Shown: positions 1 to 7,485 of the stretch, one piece after another
Layout of the letters: each line of letters begins with the position of its first letter
Position numbering within the stretch: position 1 is the stretch's first letter
From: Anaeroplasma sp902783745
GTDB lineage: Bacteria > Bacillota_I > Bacilli_A > Acholeplasmatales > Anaeroplasmataceae
Reading direction: 5' to 3'
DNA length: 10,785 nt
Assembly (NCBI GenBank): GCA_946617655.1
Contig: CAMOKL010000041.1
Location: forward strand, 1-10,785
Translations under genes and position numbers: made by a program
The notes under the pieces: model-generated
Databases searched by the model: none
What the model was told of the DNA's origin: nothing
What the model saw: the letters and a program-made list of their open reading frames with translations, nothing else

Positions 1-198
1 TAAAGAATTATCTATACTTCCAATATATGTAATATAAAAGAATGGGTATAAGTCATATGATCTATTATTATTAATAAAATCATTTAATAGATTTTTATAT
101 GAATCTATATTTATATCTAAATTTTTAAAGTTATCCATATTATTAAAATATGTTTCTGGCTTATAATCATTATTAAATTTAAATAATATATTATCCAT
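1..198 (-). CDS. Unrecognised protein, N-terminal 66 residues only
   Basis: An open frame starts with ATG at 198-196 and stays open to the left edge for 66 codons, so the gene is cut by the window. An AGGTGG ribosome binding site (205-210 on the complementary strand) lies 6 bases before the ATG, which supports a real start. The visible protein begins MDNILFKFNN and is rich in Asn, Asp, Tyr, Phe and Ile. It shows no signal peptide, no clear membrane helix and no motif I recognise. It lies 34 bases after the sigma-factor gene, separated by a hairpin, so it may be expressed by read-through or from a promoter inside the sigma gene. In Bacillus the gene after sigH is rpmG; this start does not look like ribosomal protein L33. 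I assign no function. Confidence 0.6.
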   Translation of the reverse strand, partial: MDNILFKFNNDYKPETYFNNMDNFKNLDINIDSYKNLLNDFINNNRSYDLYPFFYITYIGSIDNSL

Positions 199-213
199 AT
201 TATCCCACCTTTT

Positions 214-238
214 AAAAAATGACACAAAAGTGTCATTT
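214..238 (-). terminator. Intrinsic terminator-like hairpin after the sigma-factor gene
   Basis: On the minus strand a 9-bp perfect stem (AAATGACAC / GTGTCATTT) with a TTTT loop is followed by a run of Ts (219-214). The sigma-factor stop codon at 235-233 lies inside the upstream arm, so a ribosome finishing translation would sit on the hairpin. The stem is AT-rich and probably weak, so partial read-through into the next gene is likely. Confidence 0.6.
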
Positions 239-766
239 CAAATTATCTTTAAAATAAATATTTCTAAGTTCAAATTTAATCTCTTCAAGTATAGATAGTG
301 CCTTTTTATAAGGTATATTATATTCTTTAGAATATTTATATATTGATATATTACCAACAATACAATTATCAAATATAGATATTTTTAATTCATCCTTAAA
401 AAAGTCTTTTCCTTTAAAGCTTTTTTCAATTGGTGTCATACTATTATATATAACATCCGAGCTTAGTATAGGCATTTTATAGTATTCATCATCCATTAAA
501 TGATAAAAATGATGTCTTATTGATACTATGAAATATGAATAGAAGGTACAATTCATGTTTGAATTGTATTTATCAATACATTTCATAAGTATCAAATAAC
601 CTTCTTGAATAAGATCATCTCTTTTATCAGAAAACCTAATAAAAGATGTAGTAAGCTTTTTAATTAGAGGCTCATATTTTTTAATCATAAAATCTAATGC
701 AGCCTCATTACCATCTTTAATATAATAAATTAATTCATAATCATTATAATTTTTAAAATCAAGCAT
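233..766 (-). CDS. Sigma-70 family sigma factor, SigH-like by position
   Basis: A 177-residue protein with the layout of a small two-domain sigma factor that would direct RNA polymerase to alternative promoters. Region 2 spans about residues 8-93. It contains DLIQEGYLILMKCIDKYN (51-68), matching the core-binding region 2.2 pattern, and FYSYFIVSIRHHFYHLM (75-91), matching the -10-recognition helix pattern. Residues 125-172 look like a diverged region 4 helix-turn-helix. The ATG at 766 overlaps the rlmB stop by one base (TAATG) and I see only a weak ribosome binding site, so translation is probably coupled to rlmB. The position after cysS-mrnC-rlmB is that of sigH (Spo0H) in Bacillus, so I infer a SigH relative. 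Target genes cannot be read from this window. An ECF-like sigma is the alternative. Confidence 0.82.
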   Translation of the reverse strand: MLDFKNYNDYELIYYIKDGNEAALDFMIKKYEPLIKKLTTSFIRFSDKRDDLIQEGYLILMKCIDKYNSNMNCTFYSYFIVSIRHHFYHLMDDEYYKMPILSSDVIYNSMTPIEKSFKGKDFFKDELKISIFDNCIVGNISIYKYSKEYNIPYKKALSILEEIKFELRNIYFKDNLK

Positions 767-1470
767 TAATAATTCTTTAAATCATTAAGTACAATACCTG
801 TAGATACAGAAGCATTTAATGAATTAACATGACCAACCATAGGAATTTTAAGGATAAAATCAGATTGCTTAACTAAAGTCTTAGACATACCAAATCCTTC
901 AGAGCCAATAATAACTGCAAGTGATAATGATTTATCTATATTAGATGCTAAAGTTGTACCAGAAGCATCAGTACCTACTATCCAATATCCAAGCTTCTTT
1001 AATTCAGTTACTACAGAAAGTAAGCTATTTACATACATAATATTTGTATATTCTATTGCGCCAGTAGATACATGTGCAACAACCTCAGTTATTCTAACAC
1101 TTCTATTGTTAGGTAAAATTATAAGGTCGTATCCAAATGCATCAACACTACGAATTATTGCGCCAAAATTATGTGGGTCTTGAATTCCATCAAGAATAAG
1201 TATTCTTCCCTTTTCACGCTTGAATTTAGGTAAGTCTTCTATTGAATAGATTTTATAATCTTCTCTTATAGCAACATATCCTTGATTATCTTTATATTTA
1301 GAATCTAGCTTATCTTTTTCTACTATTTCATATTTATATCCATTCTTTTTAAGAATGTCTATAATATTTTTATCCTTTTCTGCTTGAATAGATGAAATCA
1401 TTACTTTTTGTAGTTTTGATTTTTTTCTTAGTGCTTCATAAACACAGTTTTTTCCATAAATAGTTATCAT
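766..1470 (-). CDS. rlmB: 23S rRNA (guanosine-2'-O-)-methyltransferase RlmB
   Basis: A 234-residue SPOUT-class (TrmH family) methyltransferase. The family methylates the 2'-O of G2251 (E. coli numbering) in the ribosomal P-loop using S-adenosylmethionine. Residues 1-70 match the short L30e-like RNA-binding domain. The three SPOUT motifs are present: motif 1 ILDGIQDPHNFGAIIRS (92-108, with Asn101 and Arg107), motif 2 IIGSEGFGMS (187-196, with Glu191), and motif 3 IPMVGHVNSLNASVSTG (209-225, with Asn219), which forms the knot and cofactor pocket. The length is slightly under the usual 240-250. The start is fixed by AGGAG (1478-1482) 7 bases before the ATG. It is the first gene after a strong terminator and has its own -10 element upstream. 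Its stop overlaps the sigma-factor start by one base. Other TrmH-family methylases are a less likely alternative, given the cysS-mrnC-rlmB order. Confidence 0.93.
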   Translation of the reverse strand: MITIYGKNCVYEALRKKSKLQKVMISSIQAEKDKNIIDILKKNGYKYEIVEKDKLDSKYKDNQGYVAIREDYKIYSIEDLPKFKREKGRILILDGIQDPHNFGAIIRSVDAFGYDLIILPNNRSVRITEVVAHVSTGAIEYTNIMYVNSLLSVVTELKKLGYWIVGTDASGTTLASNIDKSLSLAVIIGSEGFGMSKTLVKQSDFILKIPMVGHVNSLNASVSTGIVLNDLKNY

Positions 1471-1495
1471 GTTAAATCTCCTAAGTATCTCTTAT

Positions 1496-1524
1496 ATTAT
1501 ACAATACTTATTATTTTTTTAAAG
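1496..1524 (-). promoter_or_regulatory. Candidate promoter of rlmB-sigma factor
   Basis: A perfect TATAAT -10 lies at 1501-1496 on the minus strand, 26 bases before the rlmB start. At a 17-base spacing the -35 position (1524-1519) reads CTTTAA, a poor match, in very AT-rich DNA. The element lies just after the terminator of the upstream ATPase gene, where a new promoter is expected. The -10 is convincing; the -35 is not. Confidence 0.45.
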
Positions 1525-1542
1525 TTTTATATCAATTATTAA

Positions 1543-1573
1543 CAAAAATTCCCCTAAGCAAAAGCTTAAGGGA
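1543..1573 (-). terminator. Strong intrinsic terminator after the P-type ATPase gene
   Basis: On the minus strand, 6 bases after the ATPase stop, TCCCTTAAGC pairs with GCTTAGGGGA around a TTTT loop (10 pairs, one G-T wobble), followed by GAATTTTTG. This is the most GC-rich hairpin in the window and closes the cysS-mrnC-ATPase unit. On the plus strand the same stem is followed by six Ts within 1576-1581, so it could act in both directions, although I see no plus-strand gene that would use it. Confidence 0.85.
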
Positions 1574-1579
1574 TATTTT

Positions 1580-4500
1580 TTAGAATATTGGTTCATCCTT
1601 ATCAGAATCATCATCTTCATTTTTAGTAATTACTTTATCTGGTTCTGGTGTTCCTTTATTAATTAATTGTTTAATAGACTTAAAGAAATTAATAATTGAA
1701 GGAATCATTTGCTGGAATAGCTTAATAGTGTATGGTGCCATGAAGCATAGCATTAATAATAAGATGAAATACTGGATTGTAAGCATCTTAACCATACCAC
1801 CAGTTTGTGTAGTAATATAATTTGATGATACTAAATAATCTGTTTCAGTACCATTAATAACTAAATAATTGTTTTCTGTTAATGATAATGTATATGTTTT
1901 AGTATCTATCGCATCATAATTTGTATAATATCCTTCAATAACATATTTCTTAGCTTCACTCTTTTTTACGTTTGGTGAGAATATGTTACCTGAATATGAT
2001 ACGTCTGATGCATATATCTTTTGGATTTCATTGTTTGAATATTGAATAGAATATACAGATGATGTATCTTTGTTTTGATCTACATTTTTAGGTGTAATAC
2101 TAAACTTACTTCCTGATTCACCAAATGATTGATCAAGACCTCTTGTATAGAAATCTTGTAATTCATAATCTATAGGTGTTGCAGTAACTAAATCAACACC
2201 ATCATTATCTATAGTTTCTAGTTTGTAGAATTTATCTTGAAGTAATGCATCATTATCTATAACATATACTATATCTTCACTTGTTGCTAAATCTTTATAC
2301 TTATAACCATTAAAATCTCTAGTCTCTTCAATACCTTCGTTATTAATAACAGTAATAGGTACTGTTACATCTTCACCATAGAATCTAAAGATATTAAGGT
2401 TAGCATATGAACCTTCTAAATAGAAGTCACCATAAGAATCTCTTGTTACAGAAGGTACATTAATAATATATGGAGTATCTTCTTTTGTTGTATCAGTATA
2501 AGTCTTCATTATCTTTTCGCCATTTATCGCAAGATAATAATAATCATTTTCACTATCATATTGGATAGTTGGAACAAGAGTTGACATAGATAAGTCACTA
2601 ACTAATCTAGATGAAACCTTATATTTACCATCTTGTGGAATTTGACCATTAATCTTATATTGATCACCAGAAATACTTACTGTAGGTAATACCTTATAAT
2701 CTCTAATATTATTAGTTGATGTCTGTGAATTAGAAACACCATATGGATGAACATAATTATAATATTCACTATCATATTCTAATTCGATTCTAATCTTTGT
2801 TTTAATATTTAAAGCATTAATATAATAGATTGTACCATCAGTATCAATCTTTAATTCTTTTAAACCTTTTGATGGAATAGATGAATTTGCAATCTTATAT
2901 CCACCCATATAAATATCGCCTTTTACATCAAATGATAAAGATAATTTATTATCAGATGATATACTAGATACTACTTCTTTATTTGTTTGTATACCAGAAA
3001 TAGTATAATAATATTTTCCATCAGTTGAATTTCTCTTTGCAGATAACTGTAGTTGATCTACATTATACAAGCTTGATGTATCAAGACCTGTAAGATATTC
3101 ATTATTAAATACTAGATGATTTTCTTCAGAAATTTTAATGTTTGTAGGTTCACTCCATGATTCTGATTTAACAGATGGTGAATAATATTCACTTATTGGA
3201 GTTAATGGTTTGAATTCGAATAATTGTGGAAGCATTATTATCGCAAACAAGAATAATCCATAACATACAAAGAACATAATACGTCTTGCGACATTAAATG
3301 GTTTAAATTCTTTGTATTCAACCATTAAGCATGTATGTGTTGCGGCAAGTACAATTATTGTTGTACGTACCATATTATCCATGCCAAGTGAAACATCAAG
3401 ACCAAATACTATTATTGATATTAATAATATTGTTAAAGCGCCAGGAAGTGCCTTTTTAATGACATTCGGCAAGAACCTACCTTTAACAGGCATATTATTA
3501 GGCTCCCATACTAATAATAATGATGGTAGACCTATACATAATGTATCAATTAAGAATAGCTGTGTTGCAGATATTGGATAATATCCCATTATAATACCTT
3601 GAATTGCTAAGAAGAATGAGAATATTGTCTTAGTTAAGAATAATGTAGATACTTTAGTAACATTATTAATAACTCTTCTTCCTTCAGATACAATAAATGG
3701 CATTGAACCAAAGTTTGAATCTACTAAAACTAAGTGTGAACAATTTCTTGCAGCTTCACTACCAGATGCAACTGCAATTGAACAATCTGCTTCTCTTAAA
3801 GCTAAAATATCATTTACACCGTCCCCTGTCATCGCAACAGTCTTACCATGAGCTTTTAATTGTTGAACAATTATCTTCTTTTGGTTTGGTGTAACACGAC
3901 CAAATACATAATATCTTAATGCTAATCTTGCAACTTCTTCATCACTCATTCCATCAAGTGATATATATTTATGTGCATTAGGCACACCAGCACGTTCAGC
4001 AATCTTTGATACTGTAATTGCGTTATCACCAGAAATTACTCTAACTTCAACATCAGATTCATTAAAATACTTAATTGTTGATATCGCATCAGGTCTTATA
4101 TTATCTGTAATTAGAATCATCGCAAGTAATGTAATTTCATCAGTAGGTAATGCATTTTCTATAATTTCACCATTCTGATGTGCTATCGCAATAACTCTAT
4201 AACCAAGTGATGCATATTTATTAACATCACGTTCATATTTCTTAAAGTTTTCTTTAAATACAAATTCAGGTGCACCCATTAAGAATGTACCATATCCTTC
4301 AAATGTAACAGCACTATATTTTCTTTCACTTGAGAAAGGAATAACAGCACTATGCTTCATTCTTTTACCTAAACCAAATTTCTCTTTCATCGCAATAGAT
4401 GTTTGGTTATCAGATGGTAAGGCATTTAGGATTGCAGAAACAATATTTTTTGTTTGAAGTCCATATACTTCATTATAATCAATAACTGTTTTAACAGACA

Positions 4501-5752
4501 TTGTACCATCAGTAATTGTACCTGTTTTATCAAGACATATACAATTTACTCTTGCAAGCATTTCAATACAGTATAATTCCTGTACTAAGACATTTCTTTG
4601 ACCTAATCTAATTACACCTATTGTAACCGCAATAGATGACATTAAGAATAATCCTGATGGAATCATACCTACCATAGCACCTGCAGTTTTTCTAATACAT
4701 GTAACTATATCTAGGGTTGCACCAAAATACATTTTAATAAATAAGAATGTACCAATAGTAATAATAGGTATAAACATAAATTTAATCATTAGGTTTAATG
4801 AACCTAAAAGATCACTCTTTGGCTTCTTATATACTCTTGCTTGACTTGATAGCTTTTCAATATAATTATCAGCACCAATTTTATCTACTCTTGCATGACA
4901 TGCGCCTGCAACAACAAATGAACCTGAATATAATTGGTCACCTGGATTCTTAAGAATTGAATTAGATTCACCAGTTAATAATGATTCATTAACTTCAATA
5001 GAACCAGAAACAACAATTGAATCACTACAAATTTGATCCCCATTAGATAATGATAATAAATCATCTAATACAACCATATCAATTGATATTTCTTTTTCAA
5101 CACCATTTCTTATAACCATTGCGGTAGGTGCACTAATTAAAGATAATTTATCAATTGTATTCTTTGCGTTAATTTCTTGGATAATACCAATTATAGTATT
5201 AACTATAACGATTAAGAAGAATACTAAATCAGTAAATGTATGGAAATTCTTATACATAATACCTACTGTTATTAACGCAACAGCGATTAATAAAATAAGC
5301 ATATTAAAGAATGTAAATACATTACTAAAAATAATCTTACCAATAGACTTAGATGTCTTTCTTACAATAGTATTAGTTAAGCCTTCAAGTTCTCTTTCAT
5401 TTACAACATCAGTAGGCAAACCATTTTCTGGGTCTGTATCATATCTTTTTACATTAACCTTATGATGTTTTAAATATTTTTTTGATTTCTTAATCTTTTT
5501 ACTTCTTTTCTTAGCTTCTATTCTCTCTTCTTTTGAGCGTTTTCTTTCCGCTCTTTTTTGAGCAATTCTAGCTTCTATTGTAACCTCACCTGTAATGATG
5601 GTGTTGTTTTCTTCATCATTATCATTTTCTTCATATCCATCAGCACGTAAATCTTCTGAAATTGATTTCTTTTCAATTTCAGCCTGAGCTTCTTCTAATT
5701 CTTCTTTGGTGTATTCATTTGATTTTAATTCGATATCATCTTTGTTACTCAT
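1580..5752 (-). CDS. Cation-transporting P-type ATPase with giant extracytoplasmic M9-M10 loop
   Basis: A 1390-residue HAD-type P-type ATPase, an ATP-driven cation pump of the plasma membrane. Residues 1-104 are a cytoplasmic tail, acidic then Lys/Arg-rich. Visible core elements are M1-M2 (142-194), the actuator motif TGES (260-263), M3 (322-343), M4 with PSGL (365-368), the phosphorylation site DKTGT (Asp408), a nucleotide domain with MGAPE (492-496), SGDN (574-577), the hinge TGDGVND (642-648), and M5-M9 (701-845). Residues 847-1321 form a cysteine-free, Tyr/Asn/Ser-rich, probably beta-rich domain, followed by M10 (1319-1346) and an acidic tail. Ordinary relatives are about 800-900 residues. 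PSGL in M4 and the M6 run IDTLCIGLPS recall the CtpE/Exp7-like group, of which CtpE is linked to calcium uptake; the ion here is not determined. The start is ATG 5752, set by AGGTGAG, and overlaps the mrnC stop by 8 bases. Confidence 0.92.
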   Translation of the reverse strand: MSNKDDIELKSNEYTKEELEEAQAEIEKKSISEDLRADGYEENDNDEENNTIITGEVTIEARIAQKRAERKRSKEERIEAKKRSKKIKKSKKYLKHHKVNVKRYDTDPENGLPTDVVNERELEGLTNTIVRKTSKSIGKIIFSNVFTFFNMLILLIAVALITVGIMYKNFHTFTDLVFFLIVIVNTIIGIIQEINAKNTIDKLSLISAPTAMVIRNGVEKEISIDMVVLDDLLSLSNGDQICSDSIVVSGSIEVNESLLTGESNSILKNPGDQLYSGSFVVAGACHARVDKIGADNYIEKLSSQARVYKKPKSDLLGSLNLMIKFMFIPIITIGTFLFIKMYFGATLDIVTCIRKTAGAMVGMIPSGLFLMSSIAVTIGVIRLGQRNVLVQELYCIEMLARVNCICLDKTGTITDGTMSVKTVIDYNEVYGLQTKNIVSAILNALPSDNQTSIAMKEKFGLGKRMKHSAVIPFSSERKYSAVTFEGYGTFLMGAPEFVFKENFKKYERDVNKYASLGYRVIAIAHQNGEIIENALPTDEITLLAMILITDNIRPDAISTIKYFNESDVEVRVISGDNAITVSKIAERAGVPNAHKYISLDGMSDEEVARLALRYYVFGRVTPNQKKIIVQQLKAHGKTVAMTGDGVNDILALREADCSIAVASGSEAARNCSHLVLVDSNFGSMPFIVSEGRRVINNVTKVSTLFLTKTIFSFFLAIQGIIMGYYPISATQLFLIDTLCIGLPSLLLVWEPNNMPVKGRFLPNVIKKALPGALTILLISIIVFGLDVSLGMDNMVRTTIIVLAATHTCLMVEYKEFKPFNVARRIMFFVCYGLFLFAIIMLPQLFEFKPLTPISEYYSPSVKSESWSEPTNIKISEENHLVFNNEYLTGLDTSSLYNVDQLQLSAKRNSTDGKYYYTISGIQTNKEVVSSISSDNKLSLSFDVKGDIYMGGYKIANSSIPSKGLKELKIDTDGTIYYINALNIKTKIRIELEYDSEYYNYVHPYGVSNSQTSTNNIRDYKVLPTVSISGDQYKINGQIPQDGKYKVSSRLVSDLSMSTLVPTIQYDSENDYYYLAINGEKIMKTYTDTTKEDTPYIINVPSVTRDSYGDFYLEGSYANLNIFRFYGEDVTVPITVINNEGIEETRDFNGYKYKDLATSEDIVYVIDNDALLQDKFYKLETIDNDGVDLVTATPIDYELQDFYTRGLDQSFGESGSKFSITPKNVDQNKDTSSVYSIQYSNNEIQKIYASDVSYSGNIFSPNVKKSEAKKYVIEGYYTNYDAIDTKTYTLSLTENNYLVINGTETDYLVSSNYITTQTGGMVKMLTIQYFILLLMLCFMAPYTIKLFQQMIPSIINFFKSIKQLINKGTPEPDKVITKNEDDDSDKDEPIF

Positions 5753-6137
5753 TTGGAATCTCACCTACACTAAAAATATAATTAATTAACTCATTTATTC
5801 TATCTTTCTTTTCTTTGAAATATAGATAACCAAAAACTGCTTCAAAGCCTGTTGCTAAAAGATATGTTTGGATATCAATATTCTTTCTTCTTGAAGAAAC
5901 ATGACTATTTCTACCATGACGGAATGCTTCTTCCTCATCAGGTAAAAGAATACCCTTATTTAGCATTTGTGTAATTAAATATGCTTGTGATTTACCACTT
6001 GTATATTTAGTTACAAGCTTGTGAAGATTATTAACATTTGTGTTGCCTTTTTCTATAAAATAACGTCTTACTTCAATTTCATATACGGCATCTCCCATAT
6101 ATGCTAAAGACATTCCGTTCATTAAATTAATATTCAT
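5745..6137 (-). CDS. mrnC: Mini-ribonuclease III (23S rRNA maturation)
   Basis: A 130-residue RNase III-type catalytic domain without the double-stranded-RNA-binding domain, the hallmark of Mini-III. In Bacillus subtilis this enzyme trims the 23S rRNA precursor near both ends, with ribosomal protein L3 assisting. Numbered from the ATG at 6137, the RNase III signature LAYMGDAVYE occupies 11-20 (Asp16 is the expected metal-binding acid and Glu20 is nearby). FRHGRNS follows at 72-78 and ATGFEAVFGYLY at 95-106, whose Glu99 fits the second catalytic acid. An upstream GTG at 6152 would add five residues but has no ribosome binding site. The ATG forms a one-base TAATG overlap with the cysS stop and GAGTGG lies about 11 bases before it, so I prefer the ATG. 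It is followed by the ATPase gene with an 8-base overlap. Confidence 0.92.
   Translation of the reverse strand: MNINLMNGMSLAYMGDAVYEIEVRRYFIEKGNTNVNNLHKLVTKYTSGKSQAYLITQMLNKGILLPDEEEAFRHGRNSHVSSRRKNIDIQTYLLATGFEAVFGYLYFKEKKDRINELINYIFSVGEIPNE
5760..5766 (-). promoter_or_regulatory. Ribosome binding site that decides the ATPase start
   Basis: AGGTGAG on the minus strand lies 7 bases before the ATG at 5752. The frame could be extended 4 codons to a GTG at 5764, but that GTG lies inside this Shine-Dalgarno sequence, so the ATG is the better start. The site lies within the 3' end of mrnC, so terminating ribosomes pass directly over it. Confidence 0.75.
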
Positions 6138-7465
6138 TATAATATGTTCCACTCTAAAAGCTTTGCTCTATAGACATCTGCTTTTGCAAAATCCTTATTT
6201 GTTCTTGCATCTTGCCAATCCTTATAGCACTTAAGCTGTTCTTCATTCATTTCTTCTATAAATAAATTAATTCCTAATACATCTAAAATTTTCTTAAAAG
6301 TATTTACTTCTAATAAAAGATTATCATAATCTTTGCTTCTTGTATATACGTTTATTTCTTTTACAATATCAGTAATTAGTGTTAATACATTTTGTACATT
6401 AAAATCATCATCCATAAATTCTTTAAATTTATTTATTTCAGATTCATTAATCATACTACCCTTAATATCATTATATTGTAATGTATATAACGCTTGTTTA
6501 TATGCACGTTGCCACTTATCATATTCCTTTGCATATTGTTCTTTTAATTCAGCTGAATAGCTTATAATTGAACGATATGGTGAGAATAAGATTAATGAAC
6601 GTAAAATCATTCCATCCTTCTTAGATTCTAAATCCTTAACAAAAATAACATTACCTAAGGATTTACTCATCTTTTCACCTTGTAAGTCTAATCTACCAAC
6701 ATGTAACCAATATTTTGCAAGATGGTTATGATATTTAGCTTCACTTTGTGCAATTTCATTTTCATGGTGTGGGAATTTTAAATCCATTCCACCACCGTGA
6801 ATATCAATAACCTCACCAAATAGCTTGTGATTCATACATACACATTCTGTATGCCAACCAGGTCTACCTGCACCAAAAGGTGAATCCCATTTAATACCTT
6901 TATCTGTTTTCTTCCATAATGCGAAATCTAATGGTGATTCTTTTTTGTCATTTACTGCAATTCTTGCGCCTGACTCTAAATCATCAGATACTTGGTTTGA
7001 TAAGCATCCATAATCCTTAATCTTACCAACTCTAAAGAACACATCTCCATCATTACCATATGCGTATCCTTCTTTAATTAAATCATTAATGAAATTAATC
7101 ATTTCAGGAATATATGCAGTTGCATGAGGAATAAGATCTGGTTTTCTTGAACCAACCATTTCAACAGCTTTCCAATATTGTTCTTCATAGAATTTAGCAA
7201 TTTCTTCTTCAGTCTTACCTTGTTCTAAAGCCTTATTAATAATCTTATCGTCAACATCTGTAATATTTGATGCGTATGTTACTTCATATCCTAAGAATTC
7301 TAAATAACGCTTCATCATATCATAGAATATTACAGGTCTTGCGTTTCCGATATGAATATAGTTATATACTGTAGGTCCACAAACATACATATTTACCTTC
7401 TTACCATTTTGTGGAATAAATTCTTCTACTTTATTTGTTAATGAATTATAAAATCTTAAAGCCAT
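6137..7465 (-). CDS. cysS: Cysteinyl-tRNA synthetase
   Basis: A 442-residue class I aminoacyl-tRNA synthetase that activates cysteine with ATP and loads it on tRNA-Cys in the cytoplasm. The HIGH-type motif is HIGN (38-41) and the second signature is KMSKS (265-269). The zinc site that binds the cysteine thiol is complete: Cys29, Cys208 in WHTEC, His233 and Glu237, matching Cys28, Cys209, His234 and Glu238 of the E. coli enzyme. After about residue 310 comes a helical anticodon-binding region. The length is slightly under the usual 460-470, mainly at the C terminus. The start has GGGAGG (7473-7478) 7 bases upstream. The stop overlaps the mrnC ATG by one base. Only 61 bases separate it from the lipoprotein gene; there is no T-box, and a hairpin occupies most of the gap. 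Confidence 0.97.
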   Translation of the reverse strand: MALRFYNSLTNKVEEFIPQNGKKVNMYVCGPTVYNYIHIGNARPVIFYDMMKRYLEFLGYEVTYASNITDVDDKIINKALEQGKTEEEIAKFYEEQYWKAVEMVGSRKPDLIPHATAYIPEMINFINDLIKEGYAYGNDGDVFFRVGKIKDYGCLSNQVSDDLESGARIAVNDKKESPLDFALWKKTDKGIKWDSPFGAGRPGWHTECVCMNHKLFGEVIDIHGGGMDLKFPHHENEIAQSEAKYHNHLAKYWLHVGRLDLQGEKMSKSLGNVIFVKDLESKKDGMILRSLILFSPYRSIISYSAELKEQYAKEYDKWQRAYKQALYTLQYNDIKGSMINESEINKFKEFMDDDFNVQNVLTLITDIVKEINVYTRSKDYDNLLLEVNTFKKILDVLGINLFIEEMNEEQLKCYKDWQDARTNKDFAKADVYRAKLLEWNIL

Positions 7466-7485
7466 ATTAATACCTCCCTTATTAA

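Noticed and set aside
233..235. Mycoplasma-type code with TGA read as Trp
   Set aside because: Trp is encoded by TGG in conserved positions such as WHTEC of CysS, and the TGA at 235-233 is followed by a terminator hairpin, as expected of a real stop.
1530..1535. TTGATA as a -35 box for rlmB
   Set aside because: It lies 28 bases from the TATAAT at 1496-1501, too far for a working promoter.
3312..3581. Plus-strand open frame of 89 codons inside the ATPase gene
   Set aside because: It is antisense to the conserved membrane helices M7-M8 of the ATPase, lacks a ribosome binding site and resembles no protein.
3697..3894. Plus-strand open frame of 65 codons inside the ATPase gene
   Set aside because: It is antisense to the TGDGVND region, has Leu/Gln-rich low complexity and shows no start signals.
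5753..5764. GTG at 5764 as the ATPase start
   Set aside because: The GTG is part of the AGGTGAG ribosome binding site that serves the ATG at 5752.
6138..6152. GTG at 6152 as the mrnC start
   Set aside because: It has no ribosome binding site, and the ATG at 6137 forms a stop-start overlap and fits the usual N-terminal length of Mini-III.
6333..6560. Plus-strand open frame of 75 codons inside cysS
   Set aside because: It is antisense to the helical C-terminal part of CysS, and its hydrophobic look follows from the complementary codons.
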